From NCBI RefSeq assembly GCF_009828855.1, contig NZ_WUAG01000002.1:1178001-1242000 (forward strand): a stretch of DNA of 64,000 bases, written 5' to 3'. This stretch comes from Psychromonas sp. L1A2. GTDB taxonomy: Bacteria > Pseudomonadota > Gammaproteobacteria > Enterobacterales > Psychromonadaceae. Below the pieces are notes generated by a model, which ran no database searches, was not told the origin of the DNA, and saw only the letters and a list, made by a program, of their open reading frames with translations. The position numbers were made by a program, and so were the translations under genes. This document shows, one piece after another, positions 46,745 to 56,288 of this stretch. Every line of letters begins with the position of its first letter. Position 1 is the stretch's first letter.

Positions 46745-47175
46745 TGCAATCTAAAGATAAAATGATTATTGGCCGCTTAGAGTCGATTGCATTACCAGAG
46801 TTAGGCATTAAAGAGATGCAAGTACGCGTTGATACCGGTGCTAAAACATCATCGCTACATGTTGATAATATTGTGAAGTATATGGAATCAGGTATACCTT
46901 GGGTGAAGTTTGATATTCACCCTGATATCCATAACGTGAAAAAGCTTATTTCATGTAAAGCAGTACTCAGTGACATTCGTAAGATAAAATCATCTAACGG
47001 AACTTCTGAAGAACGTTATGTGATAGAAACTGCGATGACCTTGGGAAAAGAAACGTGGCCCATTGAGATCACTTTAACTGACCGTGCTGACATGAACTAT
47101 TTAATGTTATTTGGCCGTGAAGCAATTGGTAAGCGCTTGTTAGTGGATCCATCAAAGGTCTTTCTAGCGAAATAA
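46744..47175 (+). CDS. RimB-like retropepsin-fold protease
   Basis: The 143-residue protein is of the ATP-dependent zinc protease / RimB group (PF05618): MQVRVDTGAKTSSLHVDNIV has the catalytic-type D-T-G-A, and MLFGREAIGKRLLVDPSK the closing motif. In Pseudomonas, rimB lies next to rimK and modulates its glutamylation of S6. Overlap with the upstream stop (TAATG) suggests translational coupling. Confidence 0.85.
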   Translation: MQSKDKMIIGRLESIALPELGIKEMQVRVDTGAKTSSLHVDNIVKYMESGIPWVKFDIHPDIHNVKKLISCKAVLSDIRKIKSSNGTSEERYVIETAMTLGKETWPIEITLTDRADMNYLMLFGREAIGKRLLVDPSKVFLAK

Positions 47176-47216
47176 ACGGTTATTTTTACGACAAAAAGTT
47201 GGAAAAATCCGATCAG

Positions 47217-47253
47217 AGAGGTTTATATATTCATTTATATGAACCTCTTTTTT
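47217..47253 (+). terminator. Terminator of the rimK operon
   Basis: AGAGGTTTATATA pairs with TATATGAACCTCT and is followed by a T-run, 42 bases after the last stop. Confidence 0.87.
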
Positions 47254-47385
47254 ATTGATAAGCAGTATCTATAAGCAATTTTTATAAGAAGCTTCATGAA
47301 TAAAAATGCAATATTAACATGATTCTAACAAGGATAACCTGCATAATAAGTGTTCTATAATTATTCTCGGAACAGACAACAACCT

Positions 47386-48294
47386 ATGACAGATAAGCGT
47401 TTACATTTAATTATTGTCAGTGATGACAATGATTTCTTCCATTGGATAGCCTCTACTATTCGAGTTTCAAACCTTATCATCGAAACAATAAGTCAAGTCG
47501 ATGTCGACTCTATTTCCGATATAAAAATAATCACAGGCAGCGAACAACTTCTGATCATTGAAGATAAAACCTATTCACAACACTTCACTAAAATCAGTCA
47601 TATTTTTTCTTCTATTGACCATGATTTACCACTATTGGTTGTGACCGAAACCTATAACAATACCATGAGCAAAATTAACGCTTTTGCGATTATTGATACT
47701 ATTGTAAAACCAAGTCTATCAATTCACTCTTTAGAACATGCTATTTGTTCGTTGCTAAAAGACTATAAATTAACGCAAAGACTTAAAAGGCTAGCTCACT
47801 ATGATTCATTAACAGGGGCGGCCAATCGTTATTTATTTGATGATAGAATGGCTGAAACCTTAAAAAAAGCCAAGCGAGAAAAACAAGCTTTTTCATTGTT
47901 ATTCTTTGATCTTAATGGTTTTAAATCAGTTAATGATAACTACGGACATGAGGTGGGTGATTTATTACTTAAGCACTTTGTAGCGCAGCTTAATAAAGTC
48001 AGAAGAGAAACAGATACCTTAGCAAGATTAGGTGGCGATGAATTTTGCATGCTATTACCTAATACCGATAAACCTAGCTTATTAAAACTTGTTGATAGAA
48101 TTAAAGATACACTTTCATTACCTTTAGTGGACTTAGGCATTGAATTACATATTCAATCAGCAATAGGCGGCGTTAATATTCAAAACCAAAGTATCAGCTT
48201 ATTAAGCCCTAAAGAGATTTTAAAAATAGCGGATAAATGTGTTTATGAAGCGAAGAAAACCCCAGAAACACATTTGGTATTAGACACTATTTAA
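47386..48294 (+). CDS. Diguanylate cyclase with degenerate receiver-like domain
   Basis: About 302 residues from ATG 47386; a GTG start at 47350 would add 12 residues. The N-terminal part (LHLIIVSDDNDFFHWIASTI, LLIIEDKTY, DTIVKPSLS) resembles a receiver fold, but the phospho-acceptor Asp is not in a canonical site. The C-terminal GGDEF domain is intact (ARLGGDEFCMLLP), with an I-site RETD five residues upstream. It should make cyclic di-GMP with product inhibition. It is monocistronic. Confidence 0.88.
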   Translation: MTDKRLHLIIVSDDNDFFHWIASTIRVSNLIIETISQVDVDSISDIKIITGSEQLLIIEDKTYSQHFTKISHIFSSIDHDLPLLVVTETYNNTMSKINAFAIIDTIVKPSLSIHSLEHAICSLLKDYKLTQRLKRLAHYDSLTGAANRYLFDDRMAETLKKAKREKQAFSLLFFDLNGFKSVNDNYGHEVGDLLLKHFVAQLNKVRRETDTLARLGGDEFCMLLPNTDKPSLLKLVDRIKDTLSLPLVDLGIELHIQSAIGGVNIQNQSISLLSPKEILKIADKCVYEAKKTPETHLVLDTI

Positions 48295-48339
48295 GTGTTT
48301 TAATAACACTCACTTTTTAACATTGATGACTGATGTTAA

Positions 48340-48852
48340 CTATTTACAATTCTGACGAAATGCATTGTGACCCTGCTTCTGTTGTTGCTTTACTTTAGCT
48401 AACAGAGCTTCAATTTCAACTTTATCATTGGTTTCGCTCAGTGCTTTAAAAGTTGCGTTCAAATCCTGCATCTCTTTTTGGTACAGAGCGAATTTTACTT
48501 TTTGATCTGCACTTATTCCACCTTTGCTATCAGCATCATGATGGCTTGCTTTAGAGATAACAACGGGTGTCAACTGCTCTGCCTTTGCACTGAGTTTTAA
48601 TAACTCATTCGCATGTTCCTTCATCTCTGCTTGGTCTTCAGAATTAAAGCTTTTGTTATATGCTCTTAGCTCACTTTTCATGTACTTCATCATATCGCCT
48701 AGCTCAGTATCTTTAATCTCACAATGTTCTGCATGAGCAAAAGCTTGACTCATTGGTAGTGATAAAAATAATGTTGCCGCTAGCGATAAAGCGAGTTTGC
48801 TTTTTTTAACGGTCATTGTTCTAGTCGTCGTAGTTTTAATCATATTAGTCAT
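48340..48852 (-). CDS. Cytochrome b562-like periplasmic protein
   Basis: The 170-residue protein has a Sec signal peptide (SKLALSLAATLFLSLPMSQA, cleavage after AFA). The mature part is helical: an N-terminal Met-rich helix (DTELGDMMKYMKSELRAYNK) and an end QGHNAFRQNCK aligned to the C-terminal helix of the CybC family, where the heme His lies in AYHQK. Here that His is Arg, and a His sits three to four residues earlier, so heme binding is doubtful. It follows cusA by about 110 bases in the same direction and may be a copper-linked periplasmic helper. Confidence 0.7.
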   Translation of the reverse strand: MTNMIKTTTTRTMTVKKSKLALSLAATLFLSLPMSQAFAHAEHCEIKDTELGDMMKYMKSELRAYNKSFNSEDQAEMKEHANELLKLSAKAEQLTPVVISKASHHDADSKGGISADQKVKFALYQKEMQDLNATFKALSETNDKVEIEALLAKVKQQQKQGHNAFRQNCK

Positions 48853-48963
48853 GTCCTGTAAAATATGTGCTGTCAGTAAGTCGCTTAATCATGGGGGGAA
48901 CTACAAGTTGAAGCTAATGATTAACAATTAACTTCAACCTAAAATACCAATATAAGTAATCAC

Positions 48964-51900
48964 TCAGTCTGTAATATATAGTTGATGACGTAAGCTTACT
49001 TTTTTCCATTGGAAATATACAGCAGGTAAAATCAATAGCGTTAAAATAACCGCACTGACCATTCCGCCAATCATTGGTGTTGCAATTCGTTGCATCACTT
49101 CAGAGCCAGTACCATCACCGTACATAATAGGCACTAAACCAATAACAACCGTTGCTACCGTCATCATCACAGGACGGACACGTAAACCGGCGCCTTCCAT
49201 AACAGCATCCTTTAAATCTACAACAGAAAACTGTTCAAGACGTTCCGATCTTTTAGTTGCTAATGATTGGTTTAAATATAACAACATGATCACACCTATC
49301 TCAATCGATACGCCTGCTAATGCAATAAAGCCCACACCAACTGCAATCGAGAAGTTAAAGCCAAGTATGAACATTAACCAAATACCGCCCATTAGTGCAA
49401 AAGGTAAGGTAGATAGAATCAATAAGACTTCACCAACACGTCTAAAGGCTAAATAAAGCAAAATAATAATGATCAAAACAGTAATAGGAATCACCTTCGC
49501 TAAACGCGCATTGGCTTTTTCCATGTACTCATATTGACCAGACCAAAGTAATGAATAACCCGCTGGTAAACTAACTTGGTCGTTCACAATATCACGCGCT
49601 TCATTAACATAAGAGCCCAAATCACGACCTTCAATATCAACAAAAATCCAACCGTTTAAACGGGCATTTTCTGTTTTTATCATCGGTGCGCCCGATTCAA
49701 TATAAACCCTAGCGACATCGTTTAAGCTAATGGTCATTTTTGAAGGGGTAATAATAGGCAATGATTTAAGTGCAGAAACGGAATCACGATAATCATTTGG
49801 ATAACGTAAATTAACAGGATAACGCTCTAACCCTTCAATGGTTTCAGTAATATTTTGACCACCAATCGCAACAGCGACTAGCTGCTGAATTTCAGCAATA
49901 TTAAGTCCATAACGCCCTGCTTTTTCACGATCAATATCCACTTTCACATAACGTCCACCACTAACACGCTCGGCATAGACAGAAGCCGTGCCAGGGACGT
50001 CTTTTAAAATCTGTTCAACTTGTTTACCTATTTTTTCAATTTCAGCTAAATCTCCACCAGCGATTTTGATACCAATAGGCGTTTTAATACCCGTTGCTAA
50101 CATATCGATACGTGTTTTAATTGGCATTACCCAAGCATTCGTTAACCCTGGGAACTGAATTAAACTATCGAGTTCCTGTTTTAACTTGTCTTTGGTCATG
50201 CCTGCTCGCCATTCGCTTTTAGGCTTAAATTGAATAGTGGTTTCAATCATGGTTAACGGCGCAGGATCGGTTGCGGTTTCTGCACGGCCAATTTTTCCCC
50301 ATACGGTTTTAACTTCTGGTACGGTTTTAATTAGCTTATTAGTTTGCTGCAATATTTGACGCGCTTTACCCACCGACACACCTGGGTAAGTGGTGGGCAT
50401 ATACATTAAATCGCCTTCATCTAACGGCGGTATAAACTCACTACCAATTTTATTTACCGGATAGAAACCCACTGCTAATAAACACAAAGCAAAAACAATC
50501 AATAACTTAGGAAAACGTAAACCAAAAGTTAAAAATGGTTTATAAATCGCGACCACTAAACGGTTTAAAGGATTTTTATGTTCAGGCAGTACTTTACCGC
50601 GAATGAAATAACCCATTAAGACAGGAATCAAAGTAATCGCTAAACCAGCGGATGCGGCCATTGCATAGGTTTTAGTAAAAGCGAGTGGTGAAAACATCTT
50701 GCCTGATTGCCCTTCTAACGCAAAAACAGGTAAGAAACTGAAGGTAATAATTAATAATGAAAAGAATAAAGCAGGCCCGACTTCCGTTGCCGCTTTAGCA
50801 ATAACCTGCCAACGATTGTCATCGGTCAGCTCCATTTTTTCCATGTGTTTATGCACATTTTCAATCATGACTATTGCACCATCGACCATCGCACCGATCG
50901 CAATCGCAATCCCGCCTAAAGACATGATATTGGCGTTAATACCTTGCCACGACATAATAATAAACGCGACAAAAATACCCACCGGTAAACTGAGTAAAAC
51001 CACCAGCGACGAACGAAAGTGAAATAAGAAAGCAGCACACACTAATACCACTACAATGAACTCTTCAAGCAGCTTATCGTAAAGGTTTTCTACCGCTGAA
51101 TTAATCAATTCAGAACGATCATAAGTTGGAATAATTTCTACTCCATCTGGCAAGCCTTTTTGTAGCTCATTCAATTTATCTTTAACCGCTTCGATTACCC
51201 CTTGGGCATTTTCACCAAAGCGCATCACCACTACACCACTGACCACTTCACCTTCGCCATTAAGCTCAGTAATACCACGGCGCATTTGTGGCCCTAAACG
51301 AATTTCAGCAACATCACCTAATAACAAAGGTGTGCCGTTATCATTCACCCGTAAAGGGATAACTTTAAGGTCATCAATAGAGGAAATATAACCAGAAGTT
51401 CGCACCATATACTCAGCTTCGGCCATTTCTATTACACTAGCGCCTGATTCTTGGTTAGCACTTTTAATCGCGTTGCTAATCGTGGTTAGCGACAGGTTGT
51501 AAGCACGTAGTTTGTTAGGGTCAACACGGACTTGATACTGTTTCACCATACCACCGACCGTTGCGACTTCAGACACACCCGCGACGGTTTGTAGTTCAAA
51601 TTTTAAGAACCAATCTTGTAAACTACGTAATTCACTTAAATCATGTTGTCCGGTTTTATCAACTAACGCATAGCTAAAGATCCAACCGACCCCCGTTGCA
51701 TCCGGTCCTAACGCAGACCTTGCTTGTGGTGGTAAATTGGGGGCGACTTGTGACAAGTATTCAAGCACTCGAGAACGTGCCCAATAGATATCAGTATCGT
51801 CATCAAAAATGATATAAACATAAGAATCACCAAAGAATGAATACCCTCGAACAGTCACTGCACCTGGCACACTTAACATCGCAGTGGTTAATGGGTAAGT

Positions 51901-52095
51901 CACTTGATCTTCAACCACTTGTGGCACTTGACCTGGGTAAGTTGTTTTAATGATCACTTGTACATCGGATAAATCGGGTAAAGCATCAATCGGTGTTTTT
52001 TGTAATGAGAAAACACCATAAGCGACAATCACAGCGGTCATCAACAACACCATGATGCGGTTTTTTATCGACCAATTAATAACGTGAGCAATCAT
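48964..52095 (-). CDS. cusA: Copper/silver RND efflux pump
   Basis: The 1043-residue inner-membrane RND protein of the heavy-metal efflux type has twelve membrane helices and the proton-relay Asp in AIGAMVDGAIVMIENVHKHM. Met residues are in place of the E. coli CusA metal triad (GDLMYMPTTYPG, APLTMIETTI, KTRIDMLATGIKTPIGIKIA), which favours Cu(I)/Ag(I) over zinc or cobalt. It starts four bases inside cusB (ATGA overlap) and lies third in the leftward cus operon. Confidence 0.92.
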   Translation of the reverse strand: MIAHVINWSIKNRIMVLLMTAVIVAYGVFSLQKTPIDALPDLSDVQVIIKTTYPGQVPQVVEDQVTYPLTTAMLSVPGAVTVRGYSFFGDSYVYIIFDDDTDIYWARSRVLEYLSQVAPNLPPQARSALGPDATGVGWIFSYALVDKTGQHDLSELRSLQDWFLKFELQTVAGVSEVATVGGMVKQYQVRVDPNKLRAYNLSLTTISNAIKSANQESGASVIEMAEAEYMVRTSGYISSIDDLKVIPLRVNDNGTPLLLGDVAEIRLGPQMRRGITELNGEGEVVSGVVVMRFGENAQGVIEAVKDKLNELQKGLPDGVEIIPTYDRSELINSAVENLYDKLLEEFIVVVLVCAAFLFHFRSSLVVLLSLPVGIFVAFIIMSWQGINANIMSLGGIAIAIGAMVDGAIVMIENVHKHMEKMELTDDNRWQVIAKAATEVGPALFFSLLIITFSFLPVFALEGQSGKMFSPLAFTKTYAMAASAGLAITLIPVLMGYFIRGKVLPEHKNPLNRLVVAIYKPFLTFGLRFPKLLIVFALCLLAVGFYPVNKIGSEFIPPLDEGDLMYMPTTYPGVSVGKARQILQQTNKLIKTVPEVKTVWGKIGRAETATDPAPLTMIETTIQFKPKSEWRAGMTKDKLKQELDSLIQFPGLTNAWVMPIKTRIDMLATGIKTPIGIKIAGGDLAEIEKIGKQVEQILKDVPGTASVYAERVSGGRYVKVDIDREKAGRYGLNIAEIQQLVAVAIGGQNITETIEGLERYPVNLRYPNDYRDSVSALKSLPIITPSKMTISLNDVARVYIESGAPMIKTENARLNGWIFVDIEGRDLGSYVNEARDIVNDQVSLPAGYSLLWSGQYEYMEKANARLAKVIPITVLIIIILLYLAFRRVGEVLLILSTLPFALMGGIWLMFILGFNFSIAVGVGFIALAGVSIEIGVIMLLYLNQSLATKRSERLEQFSVVDLKDAVMEGAGLRVRPVMMTVATVVIGLVPIMYGDGTGSEVMQRIATPMIGGMVSAVILTLLILPAVYFQWKKVSLRHQLYITD

Positions 52096-53729
52096 AATAT
52101 CATCACCCTTTTATTAGCATATAAAGTAGTCGTTTGTAGCGAACCTACCTCTATTGAATCTAAATCTTCTGGGCTATCCAAATCTTCTGAGCTATCTAGC
52201 TCGTCAGAATCATCTTCTCCATTTAAGTAATCAGATGTTTCTTTAAGGCGCATCGCCTTCTGGTCCATCTCATTTTGCTCTTCTAACATACGATCAAAAT
52301 CAGCACTGATACTCGACTCACTATCCAATAAAAACTGTGCCGAAGTTACTATTTTTTGCCCAACTTCAAGACCGGATAATATTTCGATAGTTTGTTGATT
52401 CTCAATGCCGACTTTAACCAGTACAGACCTAAACTTACCGTCGCCCATCGCTAGTACAACTCGATTCATATTACCTGCATAAATCACTGCTTCGCGTGGT
52501 ATGTATAAACGTTCTTCATCCATTTTAGGCGTGATAACAACCGATGAAAACATATTAGGTTTCAGCATTTGATTAGGGTTATCAAACTGTAATCTGACAC
52601 GAAGCGTACGATTACTTTCGCTCATTTCAGGATAGATAAACCCTACTTTTCCTACCCACTCTTTACCCGGGAAATAATCTAATGTCATACTCGCCATATC
52701 GCCTAACTTGATCAAAGAGACTTGCGCGGCGAACACTTCAACATCGACCCAAACGGTATCTAAATTAACGGCAGTAATAACCGTGGTAGAAGGTGAAATA
52801 AATGCACCTTCATTTACGTTTAAGTCGGTAATAGTGCCTTTATTAGGTGCGTAAATATCAATACGTTGTGCTACTTTTCTAGATCTTATCAATTGCTTAA
52901 TTTGCCAAGTACTAATACCGAGTACCTTTAAACGCGCTTTTGATGAAGTAATTAATACACTACGATTAAGCTTAACCGCATTCAATAAAGACTCTTGTGC
53001 TTTCACTAATTCAGGAGAATAAAGTGAGTACAACTTTTGCCCTTCTTCTACTTCAATACCCACTGACTTAACGTATAGTTTCTCTATCCAACCTGACACA
53101 CGACTATTGATTTGCCATAACGCATCTTGATTAGCTTGCACGCTGCCTAAGCTTTTAATATTTAAATCAAACTGGCTTTTTTTTACTATCGCAGTACGTA
53201 CCCCAAGGTTATTTTCTACGACAGGAGAAATGGTTACAGTTCCTTCTTCACTATTACCATTAGCTTCTTCATACACGGGTACTAAATCCATACCCATTGG
53301 AGACTGGCCAGGCTTATCTCGACGGTAATTTGCATCCATTGGTGCAACCCAATATTTAATCTTTGGTTCTGCTTTTTCCTGCTCTTCATAAACGGGGACT
53401 AAATCCATACCCATTGGAGACTGACCAGGCTTATCTCGACGGTAGTTTGCATCCATTGGTGCAACCCAGTATTTAATTTTTGGTTCTGCTTTAGACTCAG
53501 CTTTCTTTTTTTCAGCGTAAACAGGCACTAAATCCATGCCCATTGGCGATTGACCTGGTTTGTCACGACGATAGTTTGCATCCATTGGTGCAACCCAATA
53601 TATAATTTCAGGTTGTTCATTTGATGTTGTGCTACTCATCCCTAAATGTAATATCCCACTTTGGTTTACAAAAAAACCAATGCCGAATCCTGCTGATAAA
53701 ACTGCGATCAGTAATAATATAGTGCGCAT
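52092..53729 (-). CDS. cusB: CusB-type periplasmic adaptor with three metal-binding repeats
   Basis: The 545-residue protein has an N-terminal membrane anchor/signal (ILLLIAVLSAGFGIGFFV) and then three near-identical heavy-metal-binding domains of about 35-45 residues (YWVAPMDANYRRDKPGQSPM, ending GMDLVPVYEE). CusB of E. coli has at most one. The HlyD-like adaptor core follows (VQANQDALWQINSRVSGWIE). The acidic C-terminal tail repeats DSxEDLDS. Residues M-D and MGM are likely copper ligands. The repeats look recently duplicated at DNA level (53257-53610). Confidence 0.9.
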   Translation of the reverse strand: MRTILLLIAVLSAGFGIGFFVNQSGILHLGMSSTTSNEQPEIIYWVAPMDANYRRDKPGQSPMGMDLVPVYAEKKKAESKAEPKIKYWVAPMDANYRRDKPGQSPMGMDLVPVYEEQEKAEPKIKYWVAPMDANYRRDKPGQSPMGMDLVPVYEEANGNSEEGTVTISPVVENNLGVRTAIVKKSQFDLNIKSLGSVQANQDALWQINSRVSGWIEKLYVKSVGIEVEEGQKLYSLYSPELVKAQESLLNAVKLNRSVLITSSKARLKVLGISTWQIKQLIRSRKVAQRIDIYAPNKGTITDLNVNEGAFISPSTTVITAVNLDTVWVDVEVFAAQVSLIKLGDMASMTLDYFPGKEWVGKVGFIYPEMSESNRTLRVRLQFDNPNQMLKPNMFSSVVITPKMDEERLYIPREAVIYAGNMNRVVLAMGDGKFRSVLVKVGIENQQTIEILSGLEVGQKIVTSAQFLLDSESSISADFDRMLEEQNEMDQKAMRLKETSDYLNGEDDSDELDSSEDLDSPEDLDSIEVGSLQTTTLYANKRVMIL

Positions 53730-53739
53730 AATTTATTCC

Positions 53740-54999
53740 TTAAAGTGCCTGAAAATAACGAATTTTAGAAAGGCTTTTCAGGCCATCAAAATAGAGTTGT
53801 TGATATTCAATAGAGAGATTCAATTCATCCATATAAGCTTGAATGACGTCAATAAAGGGACGAGTATTTGATTGATAGCTTTGTACTAAAGCCTCAGCAC
53901 GTGACTTAGCTTGCTTTAATAAGCTATTTTTATAACGTAATTGACGCGAAGCAAGCTGCTGATAATTAACAATTTCAGCTTTAAGTTGAGCATTGAGTTG
54001 ACGTATTAAAAGGCGATGTTCCGCTTGTTTTTGACCTTTGTTATGTACTGCAGCAATCATTTGTTGATCTTGGCGTTGATCAGTAAAAATTGGCAAGTCC
54101 ATAGAAACAAAACCACTCAGTAAATCAGGTCGAGCACTACCGTTATCAAACTCAGACAAACGATGTCCATAACCTAATTCAACTTTAAAGCTTGGCTTAT
54201 AATTCTGCTTTGCTAAATCAACACCGCTATCAGCCACTAAAATATTTTGCTTTAATGCTAATACCTTAGGATGCTTAGTTAATAATTCATAATGCTCTAT
54301 ATTACGTGTTTCACTAGCCTTGATATAAGTTAAGGTATCAGCCCAAGCTGGTATAGTGGTTGGTAATTCTTGATAAGCTAATTGCCCTATCCATTCACTT
54401 AATAAACTACGATAAGTCAATGAATGCTGTGATAATTTAGCTAATTTTTCATCTAATAATCCCAGTTCAATATCTGCATTAATGAGATCTTCATTTTCAA
54501 TAAGACCTAATGAATACTGTGACTCTAAGTCTTGATAAAGGCTGTTAAATAACTGTTTATTTTGGCTGACTAATTGAATAGATTTTTCAATAAAAAGGAT
54601 GTTTAACCATAAATCACGTACTGTTTTTTTCACTAATAAACGGCGCTCTAATCCTTGAAAAACAACCGTTTCCGACTGTAAATGAAAGCCTTGTTTAGAG
54701 ATAGCTAATGAATCACCACGGCTAAATTGCTGAGCAATCCCCACTGTTAACTGGGTCATTGGCTCATTATCGAGTGAAAAACTATCTGTTGGTAAATTGG
54801 CTACCCCTAGCTTTATTGTAGGGTCCGCTAATGTTGCACTGCTATTACCCTTTGCAATTAATGAGGCTTGTTGTGCTTCATAAACTTGTTGTCCTGGATC
54901 GTCTTGTAATGCAATCTGCTGTGCATCTTGTAATGACAACGCAGAAACATGCAATGTAACCACTGTGCATAACAGCACAGATAGATTAAAGATTTTCAT
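53740..54999 (-). CDS. cusC: CusC/TolC-type outer membrane efflux protein
   Basis: The 419-residue protein has a signal peptide (IFNLSVLLCTVVTLHVSALS) and two OEP repeats with long coiled coils (ARAEALVQSYQSNTRPFIDV), the TolC-family pattern. It completes the efflux tube across the outer membrane. It lies 10 bases from cusB and uses AAAGGAAAACAG before ATG. Confidence 0.85.
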   Translation of the reverse strand: MKIFNLSVLLCTVVTLHVSALSLQDAQQIALQDDPGQQVYEAQQASLIAKGNSSATLADPTIKLGVANLPTDSFSLDNEPMTQLTVGIAQQFSRGDSLAISKQGFHLQSETVVFQGLERRLLVKKTVRDLWLNILFIEKSIQLVSQNKQLFNSLYQDLESQYSLGLIENEDLINADIELGLLDEKLAKLSQHSLTYRSLLSEWIGQLAYQELPTTIPAWADTLTYIKASETRNIEHYELLTKHPKVLALKQNILVADSGVDLAKQNYKPSFKVELGYGHRLSEFDNGSARPDLLSGFVSMDLPIFTDQRQDQQMIAAVHNKGQKQAEHRLLIRQLNAQLKAEIVNYQQLASRQLRYKNSLLKQAKSRAEALVQSYQSNTRPFIDVIQAYMDELNLSIEYQQLYFDGLKSLSKIRYFQAL

Positions 55000-55095
55000 C
55001 TGTTTTCCTTTTACCCAGTGAATGGGTAACTAATTAATCTTTTAAAATACTGAATTGCGCCATCTCAAAAAATAAAGAGATCACGGCTTAAAAAA

Positions 55096-55428
55096 TTAAC
55101 TAAATAATGGAGGACGATAAAGACTTGTAGGCTGGGGAATAAGTGGGGAAATATTCAAAGAGGGATAATTAAATTGGCTATAAACCAATGAGAGAAGCTG
55201 TTTATTTTCAATAAAGTGAGTAACAGAAACAACATTCATCATGTCACAATCATTTTGACAATCATTCATGCTCATCATTTCAGTATTACAATGACCAGAG
55301 TCCATCATCATTTTGCAATAAGTTACTGATGGATTTTCACTTTTAGATAGCGATACAGAAGCCATTACTTTTTGCATAAAAGTAATTTGAATCGTCAATA
55401 TTAAAAGTAAAGTGATAAGCTTTTTCAT
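55096..55428 (-). CDS. Cys/Met-rich leader protein of the cus operon
   Basis: This 110-residue product has a signal-like N-terminus (ITLLLILTIQITFMQKVMAS) and a Met/Cys/His segment, YCKMMMDSGHCNTEMMSMND followed by CQNDCDMM, that looks like a copper site. A hydrophilic Pro-rich tail follows. I do not recognise the family; small Met/Cys-rich proteins precede copper efflux genes in other proteobacteria. It is first after the MerR-type promoter and about 100 bases before cusC. It may buffer periplasmic copper. Confidence 0.7.
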   Translation of the reverse strand: MKKLITLLLILTIQITFMQKVMASVSLSKSENPSVTYCKMMMDSGHCNTEMMSMNDCQNDCDMMNVVSVTHFIENKQLLSLVYSQFNYPSLNISPLIPQPTSLYRPPLFS

Positions 55429-55518
55429 TAACTCAATGCTGCTCTTTATCTATCAGTGATTATTAAGTGTCTAAATTTATAATAGCCATAACGACAAATA
55501 TGACTTTATTAATTATTA

Positions 55519-55549
55519 AAGATAAAGCTTCCCCTAGGGGTAAGGTCAA
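55519..55549 (-). promoter_or_regulatory. MerR-family (CueR-like) promoter for the cus operon
   Basis: Read leftward, the -35 TTGACC is followed by the dyad TTACCCCTAGGGGAAGCTT and a -10 TATCTT. The spacer is 19 bases, the length that distinguishes MerR/CueR-activated promoters from ordinary sigma-70 promoters (17). The arms (ACCTTACCCC / GGGGAAGCT) resemble CueR sites such as ACCTTCCCC...GGAAGG. No MerR gene is in the window, so the activator would act in trans. Confidence 0.72.
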
Positions 55550-55574
55550 ACAATAACTTTAAAAATAGAGTCTT

Positions 55575-55634
55575 ATCTTAAAATATCTTAAAATATCTTA
55601 AAATATCTTAAAATATCTTAAAATATCTTAAAAC
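55575..55634. repeat. Phased 10-bp A-tract repeat
   Basis: Five exact units of AAATATCTTA (55581-55630) plus flanking partial units sit just upstream of the MerR-type promoter. A-tracts spaced one helical turn apart usually bend DNA. The rest of the gap to 55813 is plain AT-rich sequence. Confidence 0.85.
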
Positions 55635-55813
55635 GATTTCTCAGCAACCTCTGATTTATCTTAAAAAGGTTGATTTCTATGAGTATTGATTCACTCTAGT
55701 CAACAATATACTTTATTGACTGCATTTATTTACAATAAATTCGGTATTCAATAACAAAGAAATGTAAATAATTCTTCTATCATCTCATTCAATTTAAACA
55801 TTAATGGAAAACT

Positions 55814-56104
55814 ATGAATTCAGACAATAATCCTATGGAATTAGATCTAGGACAACAACATATCATTACACAACGAAGATATGAGGCTTTAGGAGCAATA
55901 AATGATTTTTTCATTGCCGTGTGGTTTTTAATTGGTAGTTTTTTCTTCCTCTCTGATTCTCTTGTGCAAAGTGGTACTTGGTTATTTATCGTTGGCAGTG
56001 CCCAACTGTTGATAAAACCTGTTTTAAAACTAATTAGCTTGATACATGTGAAGAAAATTTATGACTCTAAAAAGAACCAAAATAAAAAAAACAGTGACAT
56101 TTAA
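55814..56104 (+). CDS. YrhK-like small membrane protein
   Basis: The 96-residue protein has two hydrophobic segments (ALGAINDFFIAVWFLIGSFF; TWLFIVGSAQLLIKPVLKLI), in the style of the YrhK family (PF14145). The tail is lysine- and asparagine-rich (DSKKNQNKKNSD). TGGAAAAC precedes ATG. The function is unknown; it lies divergently from the cus leader gene. Confidence 0.72.
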   Translation: MNSDNNPMELDLGQQHIITQRRYEALGAINDFFIAVWFLIGSFFFLSDSLVQSGTWLFIVGSAQLLIKPVLKLISLIHVKKIYDSKKNQNKKNSDI

Positions 56105-56288
56105 AACAGCTAACGTCTTAATATTATTTATTTAAACATTTTTAATAAAATGGCTGTAACAACTTATTTATGATTTAAAAAGGATTAAACTCCACTTAAA
56201 AAACTCAGTAAACTTTCAGTTTCTCTTCAGCCAACCTTAAGCTTACAAACATAACATTTCCATATTATTTTATAGTGCGGAAATATCC

